Positions 1 to 8,580 of a stretch of DNA of 64,000 bases are shown in pieces (position 1 is the first letter of the stretch; every line of letters starts with the position of its first letter). Made by a program: the position numbers and the translations under genes. Origin of the DNA: Verrucomicrobiota bacterium (GTDB taxonomy: Bacteria; Verrucomicrobiota; Verrucomicrobiia; Opitutales; Opitutaceae); contig JACRKC010000086.1 of the NCBI GenBank assembly GCA_016235555.1, positions 18,883 to 82,882 of the forward strand, read 5' to 3'. The notes under the pieces are model-generated. The model made no database searches, was not told the origin of the DNA, and saw only the letters and a program-made list of their open reading frames with translations.

Positions 1-760
1 GCTGGCGCAGTTCGCCGAGTTGTGGGGCATGGAGCTGGTGGAGACCGAGAGCGTGGCGGCGGCCGAGCAGCGGCTCGGCACGCGTTTCGACGTCGTGCTG
101 CTCGACGGCGAGCTGCTGGGCGCCGATGCGGCCCGCACGCTCGCCCGGCTGCGCGCGCTGCCGGGCGCCAGCGACGCGAGCACGTTGCTGCTCTCGGCCC
201 GGCGCCTGCATGGCGGCGAAGCCACGGCGCTCGGCGCCGCCGCCGCGATCCTAAAACCGGTGCGGCCCGAGCCGCTGCTCGAGGCGATCGTGCGCGCGCT
301 GACGGGCGCACGGCAGCAGGAGAAACGGGCGCCGGCGTCGTCACCATTCGACGGCACGCTCGCCGAGCGGCTGCCGCTGCGGCTGCTGCTCGCCGACGAC
401 AACAACGTGAACCAGAAGGTGGCGCTCATGTTGTTGAAACGGCTCGGCTACACGGCCGACGCCGTGGCCAACGGCCTCGAGGCGGTCCAGGCGCTCGAGG
501 CCAAGCCCTACGATCTCATCCTGCTCGACGTGCAGATGCCGGAGATGGATGGCTACGAGGCGGCCCGACGCATCCGCGCCAAATGGGCGGACCGCGAGGC
601 GGAGCGCCCGCGCATCGTGGCGATGACGGGCAACGCGATGCTCGGCGACCGCGAGAAATGCCTCGAAGCCGGCATGGACGACTACATCTCCAAGCCGGTG
701 CGCGTGGAGGAACTCAAGGCGGCGCTGGAAAATTGGGGCGCCGCCCGCGCGGCGAGTTAG
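1..760 (+). CDS. Hybrid sensor histidine kinase, C-terminal part (two receiver domains), 5' truncated by the window
   Basis: The frame is open from the first base, so this is the tail of a longer gene. Two response-regulator receiver domains are visible. The first (about residues 1-95) keeps the phospho-acceptor region VVLLDGELLG and a late lysine in AILKPV but its start is outside the window. The second (about 118-240) is complete: acidic pair in LLLADDNNVN, acceptor Asp in LILLDVQMPEMDGY, Thr in VAMTGNA, Lys in DDYISKPV. Tandem C-terminal receivers are typical of membrane hybrid histidine kinases, where they relay phosphate to a partner; the kinase core is not visible here. The TAG stop codon lies inside the arm of an inverted repeat that follows the gene. 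Partner and signal are unknown. Confidence 0.85.
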   Translation, partial: LAQFAELWGMELVETESVAAAEQRLGTRFDVVLLDGELLGADAARTLARLRALPGASDASTLLLSARRLHGGEATALGAAAAILKPVRPEPLLEAIVRALTGARQQEKRAPASSPFDGTLAERLPLRLLLADDNNVNQKVALMLLKRLGYTADAVANGLEAVQALEAKPYDLILLDVQMPEMDGYEAARRIRAKWADREAERPRIVAMTGNAMLGDREKCLEAGMDDYISKPVRVEELKAALENWGAARAAS

Positions 761-914
761 AGGCGGTCATGCACTTTTCTCCGGGAAGACGCACGGGTTC
801 CGAGGTCGGGCAGGTCTGTGATCTGCCTTTTCCCGCGGTGAGTGTTCGCCGGGCAGGTCACAGGCCTGCCCGACTCCCAGCCGCCGCTCCGCGCCAAGTT
901 CACGACCGCCTCTA
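758..914. repeat. Nested palindromic element (two layers) between hybrid kinase and rhomboid gene
   Basis: The outer arms TAGAGGCGGTCATG (758-771) and CACGACCGCCTCTA (901-914) face each other. Inside are two micro-hairpins, 805-827 (GGGCAGGTCTGTGATCTGCC) and 851-874 (GGCAGGTCACAGGCCTGCC), which also pair with each other. The kinase stop codon TAG (758-760) is part of the outer arm. It belongs to the window-wide palindrome class described in the findings. Confidence 0.8.
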
Positions 915-924
915 GGCGCGGGCC

Positions 925-1602
925 ATGTTGCCGCTCGCCGATACCGCGAAGCAGAAGCGCCCGCCGGTCGTCACGATCCTCCTGATCGCGGCGAACCTCG
1001 GGGTGTTTGCGTGGCAGGTGTGGATGATGTTCGATCGCGGAGAGAAAGTGCTCGCGGGCTTCGTGACCGAGCACGCGCTGGTGCCGGCGCGCATCGTGGC
1101 CCACTTCGCGGAGGGCGCGCAGTGGCAGACGGTGCTCACGCACATGTTCCTGCACGGCAGCGTGGGGCATGTGCTGTCGAACATGTGGTTTCTGTGGCTC
1201 TTCGGCGGCAATGTGGAGGACCGGCTGGGCGCGGTGAAATACCTGTTGTTCTATGTGGCGGCGGGCGTGGTCGCGGCGGCCGCCCAGTTCATCACCGAGC
1301 CGGGCGCGGCGGTGCCGATGGTCGGGGCGAGCGGGGCGATTTCCGGCGTGCTCGGAGCCTATTTGATTTTGTTTCCGACGGCGTGGGTGTGGACGCTGGT
1401 GCCGTGGTTCGTGCCGATCGTGCCGGTGCCGGCGGCGGTGTTTCTCGTGCTGTGGTTTGTGGTGCAGGCGTTCAACGGCGTGGGCGCGCTCGCCGCGGGC
1501 GTGGCCGGTGGCGTCGCGTGGTGGGCGCACGCGGGCGGGTTCGTGGCCGGCGTGGCGATGATCCTCTGGGCCAAGGGTGCGGGATGGGTGCGGAGGAAGT
1601 AG
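925..1602 (+). CDS. Rhomboid family intramembrane serine protease
   Basis: A 225-residue polytopic membrane protein with the rhomboid core. The nucleophile serine is in GASGAISG (about residue 138), and the partner histidine is in WWAHAGGF near the C-terminus. The oxyanion-hole region is HMFLHGSVGHVLSNMWFLWLFG (first positions about 72-92, shown by HMFLHGS and GHVLSNM). Rhomboids cleave single-pass membrane proteins within the bilayer; the substrate cannot be predicted. The length matches short bacterial rhomboids with about six or seven membrane segments and no extra domain. The gene stands alone between two palindromic elements, so it is probably its own transcript. Confidence 0.9.
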   Translation: MLPLADTAKQKRPPVVTILLIAANLGVFAWQVWMMFDRGEKVLAGFVTEHALVPARIVAHFAEGAQWQTVLTHMFLHGSVGHVLSNMWFLWLFGGNVEDRLGAVKYLLFYVAAGVVAAAAQFITEPGAAVPMVGASGAISGVLGAYLILFPTAWVWTLVPWFVPIVPVPAAVFLVLWFVVQAFNGVGALAAGVAGGVAWWAHAGGFVAGVAMILWAKGAGWVRRK

Positions 1603-1616
1603 CGTGGACTGGGCGG

Positions 1617-1770
1617 GGGCGCATCTGAGTTTTCTGCAATGCGTCCGCACCGCAGGGGTGGGCCGGGCGCTCCGCGCACGGCCAGCGCGTGGCGATGGCC
1701 GCTCGTTCCTGGCCGCCCGCGGAGCGGCCGGCCCACCTTTCGGCTTGCTGCAAGAAAGTGAGATGCGCCC
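1617..1770. repeat. Nested palindromic element (three layers)
   Basis: The outer arms GGGCGCATCTGAGTTTTCTG (from 1617) and the complementary GAAAGTGAGATGCGCCC (to 1770) enclose a second inverted repeat of the type GGTGGGCCGG.CGCTCCGCG and an inner short palindrome. The same outer arms recur at 45309-45424, and a degenerate copy is at 51867-51943. It fills most of the 294-base gap before the TIR gene; nothing else is visible in that gap. Confidence 0.75.
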
Positions 1771-1896
1771 ACCGGGCGGGATTAGCCCCCTGCCTCCTTG
1801 ACGGGCACCGGTGCGGGCGCAGTGTCATGGCGATCGTTCTGTCGGCAGTTCGCAGCCAGCCTGCCGCGACCGAGGCCGGCACCCAGCCCCACCCAC

Positions 1897-4221
1897 ATGG
1901 CCCAAGATGTCTTCGTCAGTCACGCGAGTGACGACCACGCGGTCGCGATGCAAGTGTGCGATCTGCTGGAGCAACGCGGGGTGCGTTGCTGGATCGCGCC
2001 GCGGAATGTCAGCGCCGGAGCCGTGTGGGACGAGGCGATCCTCGACGCCATCGAGGGAGCCGGCGTCTTCCTGCTGATCCTGTCCGCGCGGGCCAACGAG
2101 TCGGCGTTCGTCAAGAACGAGGTCAACCGGGCGTTTGCCGACGGAAAGCCGATCATCACCTTCCGCGTCGAGGACGTGATGCCGGGGCGTTCGCTCCAGC
2201 TCTACCTGGCGCGACATCACTGGACCGACGCCTTTCCGCCGCCCGTCGAGCCGCACCTCGATCAACTCGCGGCGTCGATCGTCAAGCTCCTCAGCCCGGC
2301 CGCGGAGAACTCGCCGACCGTCAGCGTCCCCGACCGGAAGGAGGCCCCGCGGCCCCCGCCCGCTCCCCGGCCGGTGGCGCCGGGGATCGGTTTCCGGCGT
2401 TGGGGCATCCTCGGGGCAGTGCTGGGCGGTGTGATCATCGGTGGTGCGGCGATGTGGATGCTGAGACCGGCGCCCCCACAGCCGGCCGTCACGCGATCCA
2501 CGTTTCTGCTCGCCGAGGGGCAAGTGCTCCCCACGGGCGTTTCCCATCACCTCGACATTTCACCGGACGGCACCGGGATGGTCTATGCGGCGGATAACCG
2601 GCTCTACCTGCGTTCGCTGTCGGAGTTCGAAGCCAAGCCAATGCCGGGATCCGAGGTGACGAATGCCGGAGATGCCGTCTTCTCGCCGGATGGCCGGTCG
2701 ATTGCGTTTACGGGAGGCACGTCGACCGATTTTGCGCTCAGGCGGATCAGCGTCACCGGCGGTGCGACCGTGACTCTATGCCAAACGGGAGGACAAACCT
2801 CAGGAATGAACTGGGGTCCCGATGGCATCGTTTTTTCCATCGGCAGGCAGATCAGCCGGGTGTCGGCTGACGGCGGCACCCCGGAGAAGTTGGTCGATCT
2901 CACGAGCGGGGAACAAGCGGCCGGGCCGCAAATGCTGCCCGATGGCCAGACCGTGCTCTTTTCGGTCGCGACCCGGGTGGGTTCGGATCCGTATGATTGG
3001 GAGAAGGCGAAGATCGTGGCCCAGCGGGTGAAGTCCGGCGAGCGCAAGGTCATCATCGAAGGCGGAACTGATGCCCAGTATCTGCCGACCGGCCACCTCG
3101 CTTTTGCCCGCGACGGCGTGATCTTCGCCGTCGCGTTCGATGCGAAACGTTTGGCCGCGACCGGGAGCCCGGTGCCCGTCGCGGAAGGCGTCAAGCGGTC
3201 ATCGTCCATGGTCCGTCGCCTCGCCCAATTCCGAGTCTCGGCCAACGGCACGGCGATCTACTTTCCCGGCCCGGCTTCTTCGACGGGCGGCGTCCTCGGC
3301 GTCGGGTTGTTCGATCGCAAGGGAGCCGCTGAGCTGCTCAAGGTGGCCCGGGGCTCGTATGAGCATCCCCGGCTGTCGCCGGATGGTCAGCGAATCGCGT
3401 TCGGCAGCGAGAGTGGCGCGATTTGGATCTACGATCTGGCGGGAAAGAGTGCGGTGCGGCGGTTGACGGTCGATGGGCAGGGCAACAATCGCTACCCGAT
3501 CTGGTCGGCCGACAGCCAGCGGGTGACCTTCCAGTCGAACCGGGAGAAGGACCGAGGAATTTTTTGGCAGCGGGCGGATGGATCCGGGGCGGCGGAGCGG
3601 CTGGTAACCGCCGAGGAGGGGACGGAATTGGTGCCGGAGTCCTGGTCGCCGGATGGCGGTTGGTTGCTGTATTGCGTCTTTGGCAGGGACCAGACGTCGA
3701 CGCTTTGGGTGTGGTCCAAGGAAGACCGCAAGGCCGAAACGTTTGGGACGGTGAAGTCAGCCGGACGCATCTTCACAGGCGCGGTGTTCTCACCGGACGG
3801 CAAGTGGGTGGCCTATACGGTGGGTGACGAAGCCGTGCAGCGAAGCCGCGCGGTCTACGTCCAGCCCTTTCCGGCCACGGGCGCCAAATACAAGATCTCA
3901 AAGGACGCGGATGATGGCCACCATCCGCTCTGGTCGCCGGACGGGAAGGAGTTGTTTTTCACTCCCGGGCCCGGCAGTCCGCTCGAGGCGGTGGCCGTCT
4001 CGACGCAGCCGGCCTTCTCCTTCGGCGAGTCCGGCAAGGTGGCCCGGCGGTTCCTTGCTCTCGGGCCATCTTATCCTCGCCCGTGGGACATCAGTCGCGA
4101 TGGCCAGCGCTTTCTCGGTCTGAGCGAATCGCAGACCGACGGGTTGGTGGCACAGGACCAGCAAATTCGCGTCGTGGTCAACTGGTTTGAGGAGCTGAAG
4201 CGGAAGGTGCCGGTGAAGTAG
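1897..4221 (+). CDS. TIR domain - transmembrane - TolB-like beta-propeller protein
   Basis: A protein of 774 residues in three parts. Residues 1-135 form a TIR domain starting MAQDVFVSHASDDHA, with CWIAPRNVSAGAVWDEAI and a following hydrophobic strand VFLLILSA. A proline-rich linker and one membrane helix lie near 167-188 (GILGAVLGGVIIGGAAMW). The rest is a beta-propeller of PD40/TolB type with repeated SPDG motifs (for example FSPDGRS, LSPDGQR, SPDGKW). I chose the ATG at 1897 because the TIR fold begins there; an upstream TTG at 1798 would add 33 residues of no recognisable character. Known relatives pair kinase or DNA-binding domains with such propellers; here TIR takes that place, suggesting extracytoplasmic sensing coupled to an intracellular TIR (inference). 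No nuclease or sirtuin partner is adjacent, so a defence role is not supported. Confidence 0.85.
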   Translation: MAQDVFVSHASDDHAVAMQVCDLLEQRGVRCWIAPRNVSAGAVWDEAILDAIEGAGVFLLILSARANESAFVKNEVNRAFADGKPIITFRVEDVMPGRSLQLYLARHHWTDAFPPPVEPHLDQLAASIVKLLSPAAENSPTVSVPDRKEAPRPPPAPRPVAPGIGFRRWGILGAVLGGVIIGGAAMWMLRPAPPQPAVTRSTFLLAEGQVLPTGVSHHLDISPDGTGMVYAADNRLYLRSLSEFEAKPMPGSEVTNAGDAVFSPDGRSIAFTGGTSTDFALRRISVTGGATVTLCQTGGQTSGMNWGPDGIVFSIGRQISRVSADGGTPEKLVDLTSGEQAAGPQMLPDGQTVLFSVATRVGSDPYDWEKAKIVAQRVKSGERKVIIEGGTDAQYLPTGHLAFARDGVIFAVAFDAKRLAATGSPVPVAEGVKRSSSMVRRLAQFRVSANGTAIYFPGPASSTGGVLGVGLFDRKGAAELLKVARGSYEHPRLSPDGQRIAFGSESGAIWIYDLAGKSAVRRLTVDGQGNNRYPIWSADSQRVTFQSNREKDRGIFWQRADGSGAAERLVTAEEGTELVPESWSPDGGWLLYCVFGRDQTSTLWVWSKEDRKAETFGTVKSAGRIFTGAVFSPDGKWVAYTVGDEAVQRSRAVYVQPFPATGAKYKISKDADDGHHPLWSPDGKELFFTPGPGSPLEAVAVSTQPAFSFGESGKVARRFLALGPSYPRPWDISRDGQRFLGLSESQTDGLVAQDQQIRVVVNWFEELKRKVPVK

Positions 4222-4277
4222 CGCGGGTGAAGAGGCGCGCGTGGGTGCGAGGGAAACAGCCGGGAAGCCCGCCAGAA

Positions 4278-4360
4278 TCTTTCTCTTTCCTCTTTCTCCA
4301 CAGCGAATCAAAGCCGGACTCGGTCTGACGAAAGAGAAAGATAAAGAGGAAAGAGAAAGA
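4278..4360. terminator. Likely bidirectional terminator: long purine/pyrimidine inverted repeat between convergent genes
   Basis: An exact 18-base inverted repeat: TCTTTCTCTTTCCTCTTT at 4278-4295 and its complement at 4343-4360, separated by 47 bases. It sits between the converging stop codons at 4221 and 4384. One arm is all pyrimidine and the other nearly all purine, unlike the GC-rich palindromes elsewhere. Transcription termination from both sides is the simplest reading; mirror-type triplex formation is possible. Confidence 0.6.
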
Positions 4361-4383
4361 GGCGCGGCGGCGAGGCCTCCCGC

Positions 4384-5460
4384 TCAATGCCCGCCGTCGA
4401 GGTCGCCGGGTTTCAGCATGGCGGCGAAGGGGGCTTTGTTGGAGGCCTTCATGTAGGCCTCCTTGGCCTCGATGGTGCCGTCGGTCACGCGGGCCATGAG
4501 GCTGTTGTCCATCGTGATCATGCCGTCGGCGCCGCTGCTCTCGATGATCGACTTGATGTTGGCGATCTGGCCCGAGCGGATCGTGTTCGGCAGCGCTTCG
4601 TGCGTGAGGAGGATTTCGTGCACGGCGCAGCGGCCCTTCGGGATTTTTTTGCAGAGGAGCTGGGCGACGACGCCGGCGAGGCAGCTCGAGAGCATCACGC
4701 GCGCCTGGTTCTGCTCGTCGGCGGGGAAGGTGTTGATGATGCGGTCGACGGTCTTCGGGGCGTTGTTGGTGTGGAGCGTGCCGAACACGAGCATGCCCAT
4801 CGAGGCGCAGGAGAGGGCGAGGCGGATGGTCTCGAGTTCGCGCATTTCGCCGAGGAGCACGATGTCGGGGTCGTGGCGCATCGCGCCCTTGAGCGCGGCG
4901 GCGAACGACTGCGTGTGCTCGCCGACTTCGCGGTGCACGATCACGGACTTTTTGATCGGATGCACGAACTCGATCGGGTCCTCGATGGTGATGATGTGCT
5001 TGGCGAGGTTGTCGTTGATGTAGTCGATCATCGCGGCGAGCGTGGTCGACTTGCCGGAGCCGGTCGGGCCGGTGACGACGACGAGGCCTTGGTCGAGGTG
5101 GCAAAGTTTCTTGAGGGCCTCGGGGAGGTTGAGCTGGGAGAACGAAATGATCTTCGCGGGAATCTGCCGGAAGACCGCGGCCTGGCCCCAGTGGTTGTAG
5201 AGGTAGTTGCCGCGGAAGCGCGCCACGCCGGGAATCTCGTGGGCAAGGTCGAGGTCGCGGCGATCGAGAAAATCCTGCCAGCGTTTGGGCGGGCAGATTT
5301 CCTTGAGGAGTGATTCCATCGTGGCGGCGTCGAGCGGCGTGTCGCTCATGGCCTGAAGGGAGCCGGAGGCGCGCGTCTTCGGCGGCAGGCCGACGGTGAG
5401 GTGCAGGTCGGACCCGCCCTTATCGAGCATTTGTTTGAGGAGAGCGTCGATGGCGGCCAT
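4384..5460 (-). CDS. pilT: Type IV pilus retraction ATPase, PilT/PilU family
   Basis: 358 residues, the full length of a PilT hexameric ATPase. It has Walker A in VVVTGPTGSGKSTTLAAMI (about residues 128-146), an Asp box IITIEDPIEFVH, Walker B IVLLGEMRELETIRLA and a His box FGTLHTNNAPKTVDR. The family powers pilus retraction at the inner-membrane base. It is the last gene of a three-gene minus-strand unit: its ATG lies 8 bases after the stop of a 97-residue protein, which in turn overlaps a second PilT-like ATPase. Two paralogous retraction ATPases together recall pilT/pilU pairs. Pilin and pilus-core genes are not adjacent. Confidence 0.92.
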   Translation of the reverse strand: MAAIDALLKQMLDKGGSDLHLTVGLPPKTRASGSLQAMSDTPLDAATMESLLKEICPPKRWQDFLDRRDLDLAHEIPGVARFRGNYLYNHWGQAAVFRQIPAKIISFSQLNLPEALKKLCHLDQGLVVVTGPTGSGKSTTLAAMIDYINDNLAKHIITIEDPIEFVHPIKKSVIVHREVGEHTQSFAAALKGAMRHDPDIVLLGEMRELETIRLALSCASMGMLVFGTLHTNNAPKTVDRIINTFPADEQNQARVMLSSCLAGVVAQLLCKKIPKGRCAVHEILLTHEALPNTIRSGQIANIKSIIESSGADGMITMDNSLMARVTDGTIEAKEAYMKASNKAPFAAMLKPGDLDGGH

Positions 5461-5468
5461 GGTTATTT

Positions 5469-5762
5469 CTAGCGATTTAGCTCGGTGAGATTTCCGTGGA
5501 CGAATGAATCAGTGGTTGCCCGTGCTCGCCAACTTCCCGAGCAGCGTTCAAGGGCTACTGCGATACCAGTGAACTCAGTTTCAGAGTCTTCCATGAAGGC
5601 AAACAAGTGCAGGCCCTCCTCTGGGCTGAGTCTTTCGAGCCGCAAGACATAGTAACAATCATCATTCGGATCACCGCTCCAACCTTGTGCATTGAAGTCA
5701 CACCAAACGGCGGGCAGCGACAATTGTGCTTCGCGAGACATGGATCTTGCGAGCACGCTCAT
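5469..5762 (-). CDS. Small uncharacterised protein between two PilT-type ATPases
   Basis: 97 residues starting MSVLARSMSREAQLSLPAV. I recognise no family. It has no signal peptide or membrane segment, is acidic in the middle (EEGLHLFAFMEDSETEFTG) and has a compact alpha/beta look. Evidence that it is real: its ATG overlaps the stop of the upstream ATPase (TGATG at 5764-5760), it stops 8 bases before the next ATPase, and its codon use is less GC-biased than its neighbours while still forming one open frame. The lower GC hints at recent acquisition or relaxed constraint. A regulatory partner of the retraction ATPases is conceivable from position only. Confidence 0.6.
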   Translation of the reverse strand: MSVLARSMSREAQLSLPAVWCDFNAQGWSGDPNDDCYYVLRLERLSPEEGLHLFAFMEDSETEFTGIAVALERCSGSWRARATTDSFVHGNLTELNR

Positions 5763-7183
5763 CACGAAATTTTGCTCTTCAGCACGCGGTTCGCGATGTT
5801 GAGTTTGGCGACGTCGGCGGGGATTTTTTTCTCCTGCCAGAGGCCGTAGACGACGTTGTCCATGAGGCACATTCCTTCCTTGATGCCGGTCTCCATCGTG
5901 TTGCGCAGGCCGGCGGATTTGCCTTCGCGGATCAGGTTTTGAATCGCGGTGTTGCTGACGAGAATCTCGCACGCGAGCACGACGCCGCCGTCGGTCGAGG
6001 GGAGGAGGCGTTGGCAGACGACGCCGCGGAGGCTCTCGGCCACGCTCGCGCGGATCTGCGCCTGTTGCGCGGGCGAGAACACGTCGAGCAGACGGTTGAG
6101 GGTCGTCGAGGCGTCGGCAGTGTGCATCGTGCCGATGACAAGGTGGCCGGTCTCGGAGGCGCTGATGGCCATCTCGATGGTCTCGAGGTCGCGGAGTTCG
6201 CCGATGACGATGATGTCGGGGTCTTCACGGAGGGCGCCCTTGAGGGCGGTGAAGAATGACTTCGTGTGCGTGCCGGCTTCGCGTTGGGTGACGTTGCAGC
6301 CTTTGGCGGGTTGGACGACCTCGATGGGGTCTTCGACGGTGATGATATGGTCGGTGCGCGTCTCGTTAAGGTAGGCGACCATCGAGGCGAGCGTGGTGGT
6401 CTTGCCGGAGCCGACGGGACCGGTGACGAGAATGAGTCCGTTGTGATAGGACAGCATCTTCTTGATCGTCTCGAAGTGCTTGGTGAAACCGAGGTCGGCG
6501 AGCGGGCGGACTTCCTCGGGCACCATGCGATAGGCGCCGGCCGCGCCGTTCTTGTGGAACATCAGGTTGACGCGGTAGCGGTCGCTGCCGCTGAGGGCCA
6601 AGGCGTAGTCGAGGTCCTTTTTTTCGAGGTAGTTTTTTTTCTGCGCCTCGATGAGGAGAATGGTGTTGAGGCGGAGGGCGTCGTCGGCGGGAAGGATGTA
6701 GTCGGAGAGATAGGAGAGCGCGCGGTTTTTGCGGATGAAGGGGCGGGCGTTGGTGGAGAGGTGGAGGTCGGAGGCGCCGTAGCGGGCGGTGTCCTTGAGG
6801 AGCTGGCGGAGGCCGGCGGCGAGCGCGGCGTCGTCGAGGGCGGGGATGGTGTCGAAAGCGAATTTGGGGGCGCCACCGGGAGCGCGCGGCCCGGCGGGCG
6901 TGGATTTCGCGGCGGCGGTGGGCGCGGCGAAGGGAGCCTGCGTCTCGCTCTCGGCAAACGGATCACTGGCGGGCGGGCCTTTTTCGCCCTTGGCGAGGGC
7001 GAGTTCGGCGAGTTTTTCCAAGGTCTCGACGTCGGTGACGGAGCCGGCGTCGATGAGTTCCTGGGCCACGGACATCAGATCGGCATCGTCGCCGAGCGTG
7101 GCGCGGACGTTGACGATTTGCGGGCGGGTGAAGAGGCCTTGGTCGAGGCCGAGCCGGGCGAGCCAGAGGACGTCGTTGTTCAT
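5762..7183 (-). CDS. PilT-type pilus/secretion ATPase with extra N-terminal domain
   Basis: 473 residues from ATG at 7183 (MNNDVLWLARLGLDQGLF). The C-terminal about 350 residues are a PilT core: GASDLHLS in the N-domain, Walker A LVTGPVGSGKTTTLASMV, Asp box IITVEDPIEVVQ, Walker B IIVIGELRDLETIEMA, His box IGTMHTADASTTLNR. The first about 130 residues are an added helical segment and a Pro/Ala-rich linker not found in standard PilT, so it is longer than the family norm. First gene of the unit with the 97-residue protein and pilT. It might be a PilU-like accessory retraction motor or serve the type II secretion genes far downstream; the sequence does not decide. Confidence 0.88.
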   Translation of the reverse strand: MNNDVLWLARLGLDQGLFTRPQIVNVRATLGDDADLMSVAQELIDAGSVTDVETLEKLAELALAKGEKGPPASDPFAESETQAPFAAPTAAAKSTPAGPRAPGGAPKFAFDTIPALDDAALAAGLRQLLKDTARYGASDLHLSTNARPFIRKNRALSYLSDYILPADDALRLNTILLIEAQKKNYLEKKDLDYALALSGSDRYRVNLMFHKNGAAGAYRMVPEEVRPLADLGFTKHFETIKKMLSYHNGLILVTGPVGSGKTTTLASMVAYLNETRTDHIITVEDPIEVVQPAKGCNVTQREAGTHTKSFFTALKGALREDPDIIVIGELRDLETIEMAISASETGHLVIGTMHTADASTTLNRLLDVFSPAQQAQIRASVAESLRGVVCQRLLPSTDGGVVLACEILVSNTAIQNLIREGKSAGLRNTMETGIKEGMCLMDNVVYGLWQEKKIPADVAKLNIANRVLKSKIS

Positions 7184-7324
7184 GCGCAGCGGGTGGGGAG
7201 CGCGCGGAGCTTGGCGGCGGGGGTGGGGCAAGCCAAGCGTGAAGGCGGCGGAGGTTCCGCGAAATCTTCGGTGGCGGGTTGGGAACCGATTGCGCGTGGT
7301 GCGAATCCAAGCCACCACTGCACC

Positions 7325-7720
7325 ATGAACTCAAACTCCCTCCGCCGGTCCGCGGCTGCGTCGCTCGTGATTGTTTCGCTGCTTTGTTCCTCCGGCTGCG
7401 TGGCCGTGGTGGCTGGGGCCGGCGCCGGCGCGGCGGTCGCCTATGTGCGCGGCGATCTCGATGCGATGCTCGATGCGGGGCTGGACAAGTCGTTGCGCGC
7501 GGCGAATCGCGCGATCGAACAGCTCAAATTCGCCAAGATCAGCCAGAAGGAGGATGCGTTGATCGCGATTTTGGTCGCGCGCAACGCGGCGGACAAAAAG
7601 ATCGAGATCCGGTTCGAGAAGCAGAGCGAGACGGTGACGAAGGTGAAGATTCGCGTCGGGACGTTTGGCGACGAGGTGCTGTCGGTGGCGATCCTCGACA
7701 AGGTGAAGGCGAACCTGTGA
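7325..7720 (+). CDS. DUF3568-like lipoprotein
   Basis: 131 residues with a clear lipoprotein signal, MNSNSLRRSAAASLVIVSLL followed by CSSGC, where the last Cys would be lipidated. A glycine/alanine-rich stretch follows (VVAGAGAGAAVAYVRGDL), then an alpha/beta domain ending KVKIRVGTFGDEVLSVAIL. Small lipoproteins with this A/G stretch and the IRVGxFGD motif belong to the DUF3568 type; their function is unknown. It lies divergent from the pilT unit (142 bases apart) and ends just before a palindromic element. Confidence 0.8.
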   Translation: MNSNSLRRSAAASLVIVSLLCSSGCVAVVAGAGAGAAVAYVRGDLDAMLDAGLDKSLRAANRAIEQLKFAKISQKEDALIAILVARNAADKKIEIRFEKQSETVTKVKIRVGTFGDEVLSVAILDKVKANL

Positions 7721-7731
7721 GGCGGCCGGGC

Positions 7732-7802
7732 TGTAGCGGCGGTCTATGACCGCCGAGCGAGCGACGTTGGTCTTCCGTCGGCGGTCATAGACCGCCGCTA
7801 CA
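7732..7802. repeat. Palindromic element, GTAG-GGCGGTC type, overlapping a stop codon
   Basis: Two facing micro-hairpins, 7732-7755 (contains GGCGGTCTATGACCGCC) and 7779-7802 (contains GGCGGTCATAGACCGCC), also complementary to each other, so the whole can fold as one long hairpin or two short ones. The TAG stop and last codon of the following minus-strand gene are supplied by the right arm (7798-7802). Same type at 9808-9876, 40881-40949 and 45475-45543. Confidence 0.85.
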
Positions 7803-8580
7803 GCGGGGCGATGGTCAGCGGGATGCCGTCGGGATCGCGGAGCGATTGCGTGGCGGCCGGGCCGTGGCGCGCGAAGGTGGCTTCGGCGAGTCCGAGGGCG
7901 CCGGCGGGTTGCGGGGTGCGCGGGTGACCCCAGGTATTGAGGGCGACGTGATGGTGGTAGCCATCGGCGGCGAGGAAGCGGGCGCCGGGGTAGGTGCCCT
8001 GCATCAACGCCATCCCAAGCGTGTCGCGATAAAACGCGTCGCTGCGGGCGAGGTTCGTCACGCGCAGGTGCAGGTGACCCCAGCGGGCGCCGGCGAGCGG
8101 AGTCGCTGGAGCCGGAGTCGCGCTGGCGAGCAGCGAGTCGATGTCGAGGGCGGCGGTGACCATGGCGAGCTGGCCGGCGGTGTCGAAGGGCCACGCGTCG
8201 CGCGGTCGGTCGGCGTAGAATTCGAGGCCGTTGTTTTCCGGATCGCGCAGGTAGATGGCCTCGCTCACGCCGTGATCGGAGAAGCCGTCGAATTCGGTGC
8301 CGCGCTCCGCGGCGAAGCGCAGCCAGGCGCCGAGGGCGGCGCGCGAGGGCAGGAGGAGCGCGGCGTGGAAAAGGCCGGCGGCATCGCGGGGCGCGGGTGG
8401 TGCGGCGCGGTCTTCGGAGAGCGTGAGGATCGCGGGGGCATCCGCAGTGGCGGCCAGTTGCGCATCGGTGGCGGACTGGCGGGCGACGACGAAGCCGAGT
8501 TGCTCCGTGTAGAAGCGCACGCTGCGCGTGAGGCCGGCGACGCGCAGGTGGATGGAGCGAAGTTCGAGGGACGGGTTCAT
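7798..8580 (-). CDS. Two-domain VOC (glyoxalase/catechol dioxygenase-like) protein
   Basis: 260 residues made of two vicinal-oxygen-chelate domains. Domain 1 begins LRSIHLRVAGLTRSVRFYTE, with later FHAALLLP and NGLEFYADRP. Domain 2 begins WGHLHLRVTNLARSDAFYRD. The His (IHLRV), His (FHAAL) and Glu (GLEFYADRP) fit the metal-binding pattern of CatE/MhqO-like ring-cleaving dioxygenases. Its ATG overlaps the azoreductase stop by four bases (ATGA), so the two are translationally coupled. Together with the Rrf2 regulator this suggests handling of quinones or catechols (inference). The last codon and stop lie in a palindromic element. Confidence 0.85.
   Translation of the reverse strand: MNPSLELRSIHLRVAGLTRSVRFYTEQLGFVVARQSATDAQLAATADAPAILTLSEDRAAPPAPRDAAGLFHAALLLPSRAALGAWLRFAAERGTEFDGFSDHGVSEAIYLRDPENNGLEFYADRPRDAWPFDTAGQLAMVTAALDIDSLLASATPAPATPLAGARWGHLHLRVTNLARSDAFYRDTLGMALMQGTYPGARFLAADGYHHHVALNTWGHPRTPQPAGALGLAEATFARHGPAATQSLRDPDGIPLTIAPL

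Noticed and set aside
4384..7183. GspE secretion ATPase serving the type II pseudopilin genes
   Set aside because: Both ATPases have PilT-type length and motifs (TGPTGSGKST, GEMRELET/GELRDLET), with no C-terminal zinc tetra-Cys motif as in GspE/PilB, and they lie 25 kb away.
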